Positions 46,392 to 55,557 of a DNA stretch of 64,000 bases are shown piece by piece. Both the position numbers and the translations under genes were made by a program. The stretch covers positions 2,628,073 to 2,692,072 of the forward strand of contig NZ_CP011541.1 of NCBI RefSeq assembly GCF_001021025.1. The letters run 5' to 3'. The stretch's first letter is position 1. The number at the start of each line of letters is the position of its first letter. This DNA is from Corynebacterium epidermidicanis (GTDB lineage: Bacteria > Actinomycetota > Actinomycetes > Mycobacteriales > Mycobacteriaceae). Below the pieces are notes generated by a model. That model saw only the letters and a list, made by a program, of their open reading frames with translations, was not told the DNA's origin and searched no databases.

Positions 46392-48667
46392 TGATTCGGC
46401 GTGTGCTTCTCGACGCCCGGACGTCTGCTTCCTGTGCCGTCGCTACCGTCTGCGCAGTGGTCGCTCTTTCGGCCGCTGCTCCGGCGGAAGCACTACCGAT
46501 CCCGGTATCCCCATCGAACCCCGAGGTCGCCACCTTGTGGAACAACCCGGGCCTGCGGCCGGTGGATCAACAATCCGGTGTGGTCATCGGCACGAAGGAG
46601 ATCTCTGGGGATACGTTGCGTCTGGTCATCACCAACATGACGCTGGAGAAGCTGCACGGAATTCATGTGCGGGTGCAGCGGGGTGAGGCTGTCACGAATG
46701 TTGCGGATGGCGCTGCGGCGCTGTCTGGTGATCAGTCGAATTTTGCCGTAGCTACGCCGTTTTCGTCCTTGGATTTCGAGTTGGGGCCTCAGCAGTCCGG
46801 GGAGTTTACGTTGCAGCTGGACCGCACCCAACTCAAGATGGACACGCCCGGTGTTTTTCCGCTGCTCATTAACGTCAATGGGACTTTGGGGGAGCAGGGA
46901 GATGCCTATCTGACGTCGGAGCGGTTGCTGTTCCAGACGGGGCAGCTGCCGGAAAAGGACGCCCCGATGACGTTGTTGCTGCCGGTCACGACGGATACGG
47001 ACGTGTTGCCTGGGGAACCAGGCGAAGCCCCAAATGCTCCGCTGCTGCTGCTCGGCTCCGAGAACCTGGCAAACCAGCTGGGCACTGGTGGACGCCTGAG
47101 TGGCCTCTTGGATGCCTATGAGCAAGCAAATTACCGGGGGACGTGCCTGGCGGTGGACCCGGAGATGGTGGACACCATCGACCGGATGCGGGCCGGCTAC
47201 CGCGTGACGTCGTCTCGTCCTAATCCGGTCGCGCCGCGTCAACGCCTGCGTGATTCGTGGTTTTCGCAGAACGACACAGCGTCGGGCAGCGAGGGCAGTG
47301 GTACGCAGGCAGCCGCGCGGTGGATTGATCAGTTGCGCCGGATTGCCAAGAATGGTGGCTGCATCACCGCGTTACCGTGGGCCAATACGGATCTGGGGGC
47401 AGTGGCGCGCACCGGTAACCAGTCCCTGATGAATGAGGCTGTAGCCCGGGGCAATGTCGTGCTTTCCCGCGTGCTCGAATCCCCGACCCGCAGCGATGTG
47501 ATTATCCCGGGCCAGGGCTACCTGGATCGTCGCACCGCACAGGCTCTCGCCCAGGCATCTGCCCAGGACCCGGAGCGATCCTTTGAGGTGGGTGCCGAGC
47601 CAGGAAACTGGCGGGCCTTGGTTGCAGGCAACACCGTCGGGGGCCTTGCCGACGGGATCTCGGCCATCCCATTCGACCCGGCACTAGGTTCGTTGTTAGC
47701 CGCGGTGGGTGATACCCCTGACACCACTGGCTACAGCAATCAGTGGCAGCGTATCGACCCCCGGGTGGATTCGGCCGTGGGCCGTCGCACGACCGCAGTT
47801 TCTGCACTGGCTTTGGCTGCGTCGGAAGGCAAACCCGTGGTTGCGCTGCCGACTTATGATCTATCCGTTGCCGATGCCGAGGCTCTCATCGAGCAGTCGA
47901 ATGTCTTATTTGAAACCAAGCGCGCCCGCCCGATTCCCCTCGCCGAGCACGCTGTCGCCGATCCGGGCCCTACTAGGGAGCTAACAGCAGGTTCTCCATA
48001 TCCCAACCCATCCGAACTGACGGACACCGAAGTGCTGCGCGCCACCCAACAGGCCCGCGCGCTCGACGACATTACGTCCCTAATGACCAACGACCCGGCG
48101 ATCACGCTCAGCCGCTACGACTACACCACACCGATGCGCTGGGATTTGCTCCGAGCGCTGTCGGTACTGGGGCGACGCAGCATGGTCACTTACGACACCG
48201 CCACGAAACGGGCGGACACCATCTTGAATGGCAACCGCGACACCCAGCAGCGACTGCGCCAGTCGGTGGCCCTGTTGCCGCCGGGGAATGTGTACACGCG
48301 GACGTCGGCAAGCTCGCCGCTGCTGATCGTGGCCCAAAACGGGCTGCCACTGCCAGTGGACGCGAAGTTGGGATTTGCGGGGCCGGAAGGCGCGACGATC
48401 AATGTTCCGGCGTCGCTGCGGATCCCCGCTCGTGGCTCGATCACCACCCAGATGACGGCCGACCTCCCGGACAGTTCAACCCGCACCGACCTCACCGTGT
48501 GGCTGGCCTCCCAAACCGGGGCGCAAATCTCCCAGCCAGTCGAAATCGGTGTGCAGACCCGCTCAGGGCTATTGCTCATCAGTGGGGTAGTGGCGGCAAT
48601 GTTCGGCCTGCTGGGGCTGCTGGTTTTCCGCCAGGCTAAACGACGCCAATCGACGCGGAAGAGCTAA
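46391..48667 (+). CDS. DUF6049-like secreted, membrane-anchored protein
   Basis: 758 residues. Signal peptide SCAVATVCAVVALSAAAPAEA, a long extracytoplasmic part, one C-terminal span (LLLISGVVAAMFGLLGLLVF) and a basic tail QAKRRQSTRKS. By sequence style and gene order it corresponds to the conserved actinobacterial protein between mutT4 and murJ (Rv3909 in M. tuberculosis). Presumed role in envelope assembly with MurJ, unproven. Starts by a 1-bp overlap with the Nudix gene. Confidence 0.85.
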   Translation: MIRRVLLDARTSASCAVATVCAVVALSAAAPAEALPIPVSPSNPEVATLWNNPGLRPVDQQSGVVIGTKEISGDTLRLVITNMTLEKLHGIHVRVQRGEAVTNVADGAAALSGDQSNFAVATPFSSLDFELGPQQSGEFTLQLDRTQLKMDTPGVFPLLINVNGTLGEQGDAYLTSERLLFQTGQLPEKDAPMTLLLPVTTDTDVLPGEPGEAPNAPLLLLGSENLANQLGTGGRLSGLLDAYEQANYRGTCLAVDPEMVDTIDRMRAGYRVTSSRPNPVAPRQRLRDSWFSQNDTASGSEGSGTQAAARWIDQLRRIAKNGGCITALPWANTDLGAVARTGNQSLMNEAVARGNVVLSRVLESPTRSDVIIPGQGYLDRRTAQALAQASAQDPERSFEVGAEPGNWRALVAGNTVGGLADGISAIPFDPALGSLLAAVGDTPDTTGYSNQWQRIDPRVDSAVGRRTTAVSALALAASEGKPVVALPTYDLSVADAEALIEQSNVLFETKRARPIPLAEHAVADPGPTRELTAGSPYPNPSELTDTEVLRATQQARALDDITSLMTNDPAITLSRYDYTTPMRWDLLRALSVLGRRSMVTYDTATKRADTILNGNRDTQQRLRQSVALLPPGNVYTRTSASSPLLIVAQNGLPLPVDAKLGFAGPEGATINVPASLRIPARGSITTQMTADLPDSSTRTDLTVWLASQTGAQISQPVEIGVQTRSGLLLISGVVAAMFGLLGLLVFRQAKRRQSTRKS

Positions 48668-48675
48668 GGGCTAAA

Positions 48676-49275
48676 TTAGTTGGCGGCGCTGGCTAGCTCG
48701 ATGAGAGCTTGCGCCGAGTCCAGGAATTGCTGCTCAGTGTCTGGGCTGAGGACCGCCCGGACAATTAACCCATGCATCAGGCCCATGAAAGATGGGGCGA
48801 GAAGTTCGGCACGTTGCTTGGCGACGCCGTCCGAAAAACCCTGATGCACCAGCCAAGACACCAAAAATGCCGAGAAGTGCTCCTCAATTCTTTTAAGCAT
48901 CTCCGCTGATTCTGATTGCAGCTGCGGATTCACTGCAATCTCGCTCCACACCTGAATCGCCATCGATGTCATTTGCTGATTTGCTTTTCGACGTTCGTGC
49001 AGCAGCCCAAAAAGTTCATTAGGGCCGATGGTGCCATCGGCGACAATGCCGTCAATCAATTGAAGTTGTTCATCCAGGAAGCCACGGGCGACCTCAAGAC
49101 CCAATTCGACTTTCCCGGGGAAGTATAGATACACCGCGCCGGCCGACATGCCTGCCTCGGAAATGATGTCTTGCATAGAAGTGCCGGAAAAACCTTTTCG
49201 ACCAATGCAGGTGGTTGCTGCTGCCAAGATCCGGTCACGCATGGCTTCACGATGTTCTGCTGTGACTCGAGGCAA
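48676..49275 (-). CDS. TetR-family transcriptional regulator
   Basis: 199 residues. Helix-turn-helix: RDRILAAATTCIGRKGFSGTSMQDIISEAGMSAGAVYLYFPGKVEL. The C-terminal ligand domain is generic. It is divergent from the broken YhgE-like membrane-protein gene, which it probably repressed; a dyad near ACGAATATTCATTC (about 49490) could be its operator. First gene of an insert that breaks conserved synteny. Confidence 0.88.
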   Translation of the reverse strand: MPRVTAEHREAMRDRILAAATTCIGRKGFSGTSMQDIISEAGMSAGAVYLYFPGKVELGLEVARGFLDEQLQLIDGIVADGTIGPNELFGLLHERRKANQQMTSMAIQVWSEIAVNPQLQSESAEMLKRIEEHFSAFLVSWLVHQGFSDGVAKQRAELLAPSFMGLMHGLIVRAVLSPDTEQQFLDSAQALIELASAAN

Positions 49276-49325
49276 GAGGTTCTCCTTCGGTTGTGGGTTG
49301 GTGGGTTGGTTTTGTGGGTTGGCGG

Positions 49326-49396
49326 TGTGCTCGGGTGTGCTCGGGCGAGCTCGGGCGAGCTTGGGTGTGCTCGGGTGTGCTCGGGCGAGCTTGGAT
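49326..49396. repeat. 10-bp tandem repeat upstream of tetR
   Basis: About seven units of [CT]TCGGG[CT]G[AT]GC between the TetR start and the divergent gene. A unit not divisible by three, in non-coding DNA; length changes could alter promoter spacing. Confidence 0.85.
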
Positions 49397-49597
49397 GTGG
49401 TGGCGCGCCCGGGTGCGCTCTGGCGCTGAAATTAATTGTTGGCCTGTGTTGACTAAGCCTCAGTCTAGAACTAGAGTCGACCGAGTTCCAAAACGAATAT
49501 TCATTCTTTTTTAAAATTCGGTTAGCACGTGACCTTCTTGAGGAGGCATTGCGAACGCACCGGACGTCGACAAGCAAAGAGCTTTAAGGAGAAACAG

Positions 49598-50570
49598 ATG
49601 ACCGGAACGGCGCACGCAGCCCACAAAGACCCGTCAATAGACGCCCCGGAGGTATCCAGCTGGCCTCATGCGTTGAGAATCGCGGCGATCGCAGCGGTGA
49701 TCGTCAGCATTGTGCTGCTTGCTTTTGCGTGGCCTTCCCTCACAGCAAAGCCGCAAAACATCCCAATCGCCTTTGTCGGACAACCGGAGCAGATTGCCGC
49801 TGCCACGGGGAAGATGCCAGCTGAGCTCCTGAAGGTTGAGGCCGCGCAGTCACGCGAGGAAGCGCTAGACAAGATCGAGCATCGCCAAGTCTACGGTGCG
49901 GTCATCCTGAATGGACCTACCCCCGAGGTCATCACAGCTTCGGCCGCTAGCAACGTAGTGACGCCCATGCTGACCCAACTCGCAACCACCATGGAAAAAG
50001 GCATGCAGGCAAAAGCCTTTGAAGCTATGAAGGCGGGTGCTGCGGCTGGTGGTGCTGGTGTGGCGGGTGTGGCGGGTGCTGGGCCTGGTGGTGTTGGTGC
50101 GGCTGGTGTGGCGGGTGGTGTTGGTGCGGCTGGTGTGGCGGGTGCTGGGCCTGGTGGTGTTGGTGCGGCTGGTGTGGCGGGTGCTGGGCCTGGTGGTGTT
50201 GGTGCGGCTGGTGTGGCGGGTGCTGGGCTGCCTTCGGTGAAGGTTACGGACGCACGCCCCTACCTGGCCGATGACACACGCGGCACCGGACTGACTGTCG
50301 CAGGATTCCTCTCGTCCTTGGCGGAATCGTGGGTGGTGTGCTGATCAGCCTTACCGTTAAGGGTTCCCGCAAGTCGGCTGGCGCCTTGGTGCTCTACGGG
50401 GCGCCATCGGCCAATACTTCGTCCCCGGCGCCTCGGCAACACTGCTACGTAACGAAACGTACTTCCCATTGGTCTCAACGACGCAGCCCTGGCTGACCCT
50501 CATCTGCTGGACACTGCTCGGTTTCGGCCTGCTGCTAGCTGCCCATCTGCGCAAACACCGCTCCCACTAG
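49598..50570 (+). pseudogene. YhgE/Pip-type ABC-2-like membrane protein, broken and repeat-expanded
   Basis: ATG 49598 with AAGGAG upstream. An N-terminal span (IAAIAAVIVSIVLLAFAWPSL) and the extracytoplasmic part PQNIPIAFVGQPEQ to TTMEKGMQAKAFEAM are intact. Then a 39-bp minisatellite encodes GVGAAGVAGAGPG units (about 50048-50225). After DTRGTGLTVAGF the frame shifts (stop at 50341); the next frame gives PLVLGGIVGGVLISLTVKG, and a further shift gives GAIGQYFVPGASATLLRNETYFPLV and the last span before TAG near 50570. A membrane section is missing. Not functional as an intact transporter-like protein; it is followed by a strong terminator. Confidence 0.8.
50048..50225 (+). repeat. 39-bp minisatellite in the YhgE-like pseudogene
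   Basis: Tandem 39-bp units and partial units encoding GVGAAGVAGAGPG; nearly identical copies imply recent expansion or slippage. Confidence 0.9.
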
Positions 50571-50595
50571 GTTTTTGCTTCTGCGCTTGTCGACG

Positions 50596-50643
50596 GCCGG
50601 TGCAGCTGAACTCATGACGTTCAGTTGCACCGGCTTTGTTTTT
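50596..50643 (+). terminator. Strong terminator after the YhgE-like pseudogene
   Basis: GCCGGTGCAGCTGAAC pairs with GTTCAGTTGCACCGGC (one mismatch) over a 7-base loop, followed by TTTGTTTTT. Confidence 0.9.
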
Positions 50644-50843
50644 ATGTGTGCCCGTTTGTAGCTCTTGATGTGTAGGCGTATCGAACATTTGATCGAAGTA
50701 TTGGAAGTGTTGTCTCCCGTTGTTGATAGGCTGGAAAATTCGGACATTTTCGCTAGAACTACTGTGCTAAAAAATTTTACATTAGGGCTTGTCAGGGGTT
50801 GTTTTATGGGTTACTATTAGTACGTACGAAAGGGGGTTTAAGC

Positions 50844-52115
50844 ATGGGTCAATTCGCAACAGTTCTCGCGCTTCTTCGCGATGCCAGCACACAACAATTC
50901 AGCCACGAAGATTTTAGTGAGCTTCGCGAAATTCACCGCATGCTCGCAAACCTCACCACCGAAGCAGCCCACGCTGCCAGGCTTTCCGACGCCAACTCGG
51001 AAGTCGGATCCGCCAAGATCGAGGACTACTTCACCGAAGCACACGGCATGTCCCGAGCTGAAACTCGCGAACTACTCACCCGTGCCGAAAACGACTTCAT
51101 TAACTACCCGCAGCACCGCTGCGCCATGTGGTCCCTACCCTGGAACAAGCGGATCATCATCGATCGTGAACTCCAAAAGCTCGATGACCCCAAAGAAGCG
51201 CCATTTTTGCTGAAACAAATTCTCGACGAAGCTCACGACCTCACCCCCGAACAACTCACCACCCAACTCCGCCAACGAACCCGCCGATGCAACGACACCA
51301 ACGATGACCCGTTCCGCGCCGAAAAACGTCGCAAGTTCCGAATCTCCAAGCCAGATGTCGACGGCGGACGCTACTTCTCCGGCTACCTCCCGGCATACGC
51401 CGCGAGTCTCCTCAAAACTGCAGTCCGACGTTCATTCAACCAGCATGCCGGACTCAGCCACGGCATCAAGGTCCAAGACGACCGGCGCACATACGACCAG
51501 CGCATGGCCGACGCCTTCACTCATCTCATCAAGCGCACCGAAGACACCCACACCGCTCGGACCGGTTGCGCTTCCATCGTCGTTTCCATGACAGCCGAAG
51601 ACTTCGAAAACTTCCGCCTGGGCGACCGCTTCGCTACCTCCACCGGTGACGAACTCTCCATCTTCGACATCGCCCGCCTAGGCCCCGCACTTCACGACTA
51701 CTTCGCCCTCCACACCCCAGACGGCAACCTCATCAGCCTCACCAACACCCAGCGCACCGCCACCTTCCTCCAACGAGTCGCCCTCCTTGCCCGAGACCTA
51801 GTCTGCACCCACCCCGGCTGCGATGCGCCCCTCGACGAATGCGACGTCCACCACATCATCAGCTTCCTCAACGGCGGTGGCACCGACATCGAAAACCTCA
51901 CCCTCCTCTGCCGACACCACCACACCAGCAACGACGACACCCACCGCAAACCACACCGAGGCCACGCCACAAGAACCCCGAGAGACCCAAGAGTTGGCTT
52001 TAGTCACAAGGGCAACATCAAATACAACGAGTCGCCAGCAGCCCGCAGGGCAAGCAGCCAACGCATCCGAACGCGCTTCGCAAACAGCCCACAACCGCCA
52101 CCCCCGCCCGGATAA
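50844..52115 (+). CDS. DUF222/HNH endonuclease-domain protein
   Basis: 423 residues from ATG 50844, with AGGGGG upstream. The N-terminal half is the DUF222 type; the C-terminus has an HNH motif: CTHPGCDAPLDECDVHHIISFLNGGGTDIENLTLLCRHHH, with four Cys/His that could bind zinc. Such genes (the 13E12 family in mycobacteria) occur in many copies in actinobacterial genomes and are often mobile or in repeats. The role is unknown. It lies between the accessory TetR/YhgE pair and murJ. Confidence 0.88.
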   Translation: MGQFATVLALLRDASTQQFSHEDFSELREIHRMLANLTTEAAHAARLSDANSEVGSAKIEDYFTEAHGMSRAETRELLTRAENDFINYPQHRCAMWSLPWNKRIIIDRELQKLDDPKEAPFLLKQILDEAHDLTPEQLTTQLRQRTRRCNDTNDDPFRAEKRRKFRISKPDVDGGRYFSGYLPAYAASLLKTAVRRSFNQHAGLSHGIKVQDDRRTYDQRMADAFTHLIKRTEDTHTARTGCASIVVSMTAEDFENFRLGDRFATSTGDELSIFDIARLGPALHDYFALHTPDGNLISLTNTQRTATFLQRVALLARDLVCTHPGCDAPLDECDVHHIISFLNGGGTDIENLTLLCRHHHTSNDDTHRKPHRGHATRTPRDPRVGFSHKGNIKYNESPAARRASSQRIRTRFANSPQPPPPPG

Positions 52116-52166
52116 ACCGGTCACTTCCGCGCGCCCTTTTGCATTTACCTCTCTGAGGCTTGAACA

Positions 52167-54803
52167 ATGGCTACCGTGTCTGAAGAATCCCCATCACTTC
52201 CAGGTCAGCGATCCCGCATCCGTGAGGCATCGCCACCTGCACCTGCCATACCGCCGAAACCCAAGCCCGCAAGCGCAGAACAGGGTCCGGCAACAACAGC
52301 CACCACCGACTCCGACGAGTCAGTGGTGCGCTCCACCGGCTCCATGGCCATTGCCACCCTGATTTCCCGGATTACAGGATTCCTCCGCAACGCGGCAATC
52401 GGCGCCACCATGGGCGGGGCGGTCGCTTCAGCCTTCAACACCGCCAACACCCTGCCCAACCTCATCACCGAAATCGTCCTGGGGGCGGTCCTAACTTCTC
52501 TGGTCGTCCCGGTGCTCATCCGCGCCGAAAAGGAAGACCCCGACCAAGGCGCAGCGTTCATCCGTCGCCTGTTCACCCTCGCGTCGAGCCTTTTGATAAG
52601 CGTCACAGTCATCAGCGTGGCTGCAGCCCCCCTCCTCACGCGCCTCCAGCTGTCGGACGAAGGCAAGGTCAACCTCTCCCAGTCCACCGCCTTCGCATTC
52701 TTGCTCCTCCCGCAAATCTTCTTCTACGGGATCTTCTCCCTGTTCATGGCCATCCTGAACACCAAGGGGATCTTCAAACCAGGCGCCTGGGCACCCGTGG
52801 TCAACAATGTCATCGCGCTGGCTACCCTCGCCTTGTATTGGCTCATTCCGGGCAGGCTCGACCCATCCGCACCAGGCAGCCTATCCGACCCCCACATCCT
52901 GCTGCTTGGGGTCGGCACCACCCTCGGCGTGGTGTCCCAAAGCCTCATCATGCTGCCGTACCTCAAACGCGCCGGAATTGACCTACGCCCCCTATGGGGT
53001 ATCGACGCCCGCCTGAAACAGTTCGGCGACATGGCGATGGCCATCGTCGTCTACGTCGCCATCTCACAGGCCGGCTACATGATCACCACGCGCATCGCCT
53101 CCATCGCGGACGAAAACGCCCCGAACATCTACCAGCAGGCCTGGCTCTTGCTGCAGGTCCCATACGGCATCATCGGAGTCACGCTCCTGACCGCCATCAT
53201 GCCGCGACTATCCCGACGCGCCGCCGATGGCGACGACCGTGGCGTCGTCAATGACCTCACGATCGCCACGAAGCTGACCTTCCTCGCCCTCATCCCGGTC
53301 ATCGTCTTCTTCATGTTCTTCGGCCCCCACATCGCCAACGCGCTCTTCGCGTGGGGAGAGTTCGAGCCCCGCCTGGCCACCATCCTGGGCTGGACACTGT
53401 CCTTCTCCGCGTTCACCCTTATCCCGTACGCCATTGTTTTGCTCCATCTGCGTGTCTTCTACGCGCGTGAAGAAGCCTGGACCCCTACCTTCATCATCGG
53501 TGGCATCACCGCCACCAAAGTATTACTGTCCTACCTCGCGCCCCTCGTCGCCACGAGCCCGGAACGCGTCGTCGTGCTGCTGGGCACGGCCAACGGCTTC
53601 GGTTTCGTCGCCGGCGCGGTCATCGGCGCGTTCCTCTTGAAGCGCCACTTGGGTTCCCTCTGCGGCCCGGAAATAATGCGCTCGGTGGGGTGGGTCTTGG
53701 TCGCGGCCCTGCCCACGGCTGCCGTGGCCTGGCTTTGCGACGCCGCCCTGAGCCAACTCTCGTTCTGGGGTTCCATCGGCAGCTGGGGCTACCTGATCCG
53801 CACGGCTATCGCCGGAATTCTCTTCCTCGGGCTCACCGCCGTCGCTTTGGTGCGTACCCCACTCGAAGAAGTGCAAAGCTTTGTTTCCCTGGTGCGCCGC
53901 AAGCTTGGGCGTACGGCAACACAGGATGCCGTCGCAGTTCAGCTTGCAGTGGCTCCCACCGAAATCGCCCCGATTCCGGCTCCCATGTCGGCTGGTTTAG
54001 TGCAGCCGCCCCGGTTGGTTCCAGGTGCTCCGGTGCTCGACGGTCGCTTCCGCCTGCTAGTGGACTGCGGTAGCTACGACGCAGAGAGCGCCCGGGCGCG
54101 GTTCTGGCACGCAAAGGACCTTCTTACCGGCAAGGACGTCGCACTCACTTTCATTGACACCACGAGCGAAAACTCGGCATCTGCGGCAGGGGTCGCCGCT
54201 GAAATCACCCGCCGGACCCGTCGATTAGCTGAACGGGCGCTCAGTGTCGTGGCTTCCAACGTGACGGTGGTTGCCTACCGCTCGGGCTGCTTGGTGGTCT
54301 CGGACTGGGTCCGGGGTTCGAGCGTTGAGGCAGTAGCGGAAAAGGGTGAAGTAGCTCCGGTGGCCGCCACTCGCGCGTTCGCTGGTCTCGCTGCCGCCAG
54401 TGCCGAGTCCGTATTGGGCGTGGAGTCCGTTGAGCGCATCCGCATCAACGCCAACGGCACGGCGATGCTTGCGTTCCCTGCGGTGCTGCCAGGCATGCAC
54501 GACGACGGCCTTGTTGCAGCAGTCAAGAGGCTCGCCCCGGCAGCTACGCTGTCGCCTGTAGCAGAGGGTGAGGCGAAGGTTTCGGTGGTCGCAGAACCTG
54601 CACCGGCCCCCGCGGCGCGGGCTGGTTTCGGCGCAAAGCGCTATTCCAACGTGATGACAGGCGTCCTCATCGCCATTTCCGTAGCCATCGTGGCCAGCAT
54701 CGCTGCGCTGACGACCTTCCTGATGGGTGTCTTCGATGGGGGCCAGCCCGACTCTCCAGTCAGGTCTGTGGAAAAAACCATTCCCGCAGCTCCGAGGCCA
54801 TAA
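52167..54803 (+). CDS. murJ: Lipid II flippase MurJ with C-terminal pseudokinase part
   Basis: 878 residues. A Pro-rich cytoplasmic start, then the 14-span MATE-like MviN core: STGSMAIATLISRITGFLRN, then TIPNLITEIVLG-like sequence (NTLPNLITEIVL), FYGIFSLFMAILNTKG and RVFYAREEAWTP. It is followed by a pseudokinase-like cytoplasmic region (DGRFRLLVDCGSYDAESARARFWHA), one late span (VMTGVLIAISVAIVASIAALTTFL) and a short outer tail. The mycobacterial counterpart (MviN, Rv3910) has the same layout. It moves the peptidoglycan precursor lipid II across the membrane and precedes sigM. Confidence 0.94.
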   Translation: MATVSEESPSLPGQRSRIREASPPAPAIPPKPKPASAEQGPATTATTDSDESVVRSTGSMAIATLISRITGFLRNAAIGATMGGAVASAFNTANTLPNLITEIVLGAVLTSLVVPVLIRAEKEDPDQGAAFIRRLFTLASSLLISVTVISVAAAPLLTRLQLSDEGKVNLSQSTAFAFLLLPQIFFYGIFSLFMAILNTKGIFKPGAWAPVVNNVIALATLALYWLIPGRLDPSAPGSLSDPHILLLGVGTTLGVVSQSLIMLPYLKRAGIDLRPLWGIDARLKQFGDMAMAIVVYVAISQAGYMITTRIASIADENAPNIYQQAWLLLQVPYGIIGVTLLTAIMPRLSRRAADGDDRGVVNDLTIATKLTFLALIPVIVFFMFFGPHIANALFAWGEFEPRLATILGWTLSFSAFTLIPYAIVLLHLRVFYAREEAWTPTFIIGGITATKVLLSYLAPLVATSPERVVVLLGTANGFGFVAGAVIGAFLLKRHLGSLCGPEIMRSVGWVLVAALPTAAVAWLCDAALSQLSFWGSIGSWGYLIRTAIAGILFLGLTAVALVRTPLEEVQSFVSLVRRKLGRTATQDAVAVQLAVAPTEIAPIPAPMSAGLVQPPRLVPGAPVLDGRFRLLVDCGSYDAESARARFWHAKDLLTGKDVALTFIDTTSENSASAAGVAAEITRRTRRLAERALSVVASNVTVVAYRSGCLVVSDWVRGSSVEAVAEKGEVAPVAATRAFAGLAAASAESVLGVESVERIRINANGTAMLAFPAVLPGMHDDGLVAAVKRLAPAATLSPVAEGEAKVSVVAEPAPAPAARAGFGAKRYSNVMTGVLIAISVAIVASIAALTTFLMGVFDGGQPDSPVRSVEKTIPAAPRP

Positions 54804-54833
54804 GGAGTAGCAGGTTGCAGCGCCCGCCCAGAG

Positions 54834-54842
54834 TTATCCACA
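54834..54842 (+). promoter_or_regulatory. Isolated consensus DnaA box
   Basis: TTATCCACA just after the murJ stop, in the short gap before sigM. A single box; significance uncertain. Confidence 0.4.
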
Positions 54843-54931
54843 GGTTGGATTCTCTCGGCGGGCGCTTCTTTATTGGGGCAGGCAGAATAAGAGTGTCTTC
54901 GGGGGAGGACACATCACATCAAGGGGGAACC

Positions 54932-55471
54932 ATGCCTGACCAAACCAACTACGCCAGCTTTTCCGACGCCCAGCTCGTCCACCACTACATCAGCGGCGAT
55001 GAAGCCGCCTTCGCCCAAATCGTGCACCGCTACCGCCGCGCCATGTGGTGGGTTGCGCACCGCTACTCGGAGTGCGAACACGACATCCACGACATTTTGC
55101 AGGAGAGCTTCTTTCGTGCGAGCTTGACGTTGCACCAGTTTCGTAGCGACTGCAGCCTGCGCACGTGGCTGTACCGGCTGGTGTCAAACGCCGGCTACGA
55201 CCTGCGCAAGCGCAGCAGGCTAGTTCAGTTAACCGAGGACGGAGAGCTTCCTGAGCTGGGCTATAACCCGTTGCAGGAGTGGGATGTGCGGTTGACTGTG
55301 ACGCTGGCGGTGGCGATGTTGAAGCCGGAGCATCGGATGGTGTTGCTGCTGGTGGACCTGCTTGGCCATACGGTACCTCAGGTTTCGAGGATGACTGGGA
55401 TTACGGAGGGCACGATCAAGTCGCGACGTTCCCGGGCACGCCAGCAAGTCAAGTTGCTTGTCGGCGCGTGA
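54932..55471 (+). CDS. sigM: ECF sigma factor SigM
   Basis: 179 residues from ATG 54932, with AAGGGGG upstream; the longer frame is rejected. Region 2 is AFAQIVHRYRRAMWWVAHRY, DIHDILQESFFRASLTLHQFR and LRTWLYRLVSNAGYDLRKR; region 4 is LLLVDLLGHTVPQVSRMTGITEGTIKSRRSRARQQVK. Gene order murJ-sigM-trxB is that of mycobacteria and corynebacteria, where sigma-M answers disulfide/oxidative stress. In mycobacteria an anti-sigma gene lies between sigM and trxB; here the gap is 86 bp with no ORF. Confidence 0.93.
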   Translation: MPDQTNYASFSDAQLVHHYISGDEAAFAQIVHRYRRAMWWVAHRYSECEHDIHDILQESFFRASLTLHQFRSDCSLRTWLYRLVSNAGYDLRKRSRLVQLTEDGELPELGYNPLQEWDVRLTVTLAVAMLKPEHRMVLLLVDLLGHTVPQVSRMTGITEGTIKSRRSRARQQVKLLVGA

Positions 55472-55472
55472 G

Positions 55473-55499
55473 GGGAATGTGTGTGCCCTGTGGGGCGTT
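55473..55499 (+). promoter_or_regulatory. Sigma-M-type promoter upstream of trxB
   Basis: GGGAAT at 55473-55478, 17-bp spacer, CGTT at 55496-55499, the pattern reported for corynebacterial sigma-M promoters (GGGAAT-N16-20-CGTT). It lies 59 bp before the trxB ATG. Confidence 0.7.
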
Positions 55500-55557
55500 G
55501 TAGTTGGGGAGTCGGTCTAAGCTAGAGTCCGGACTCTTATGAAGAAGGGATGTACGC

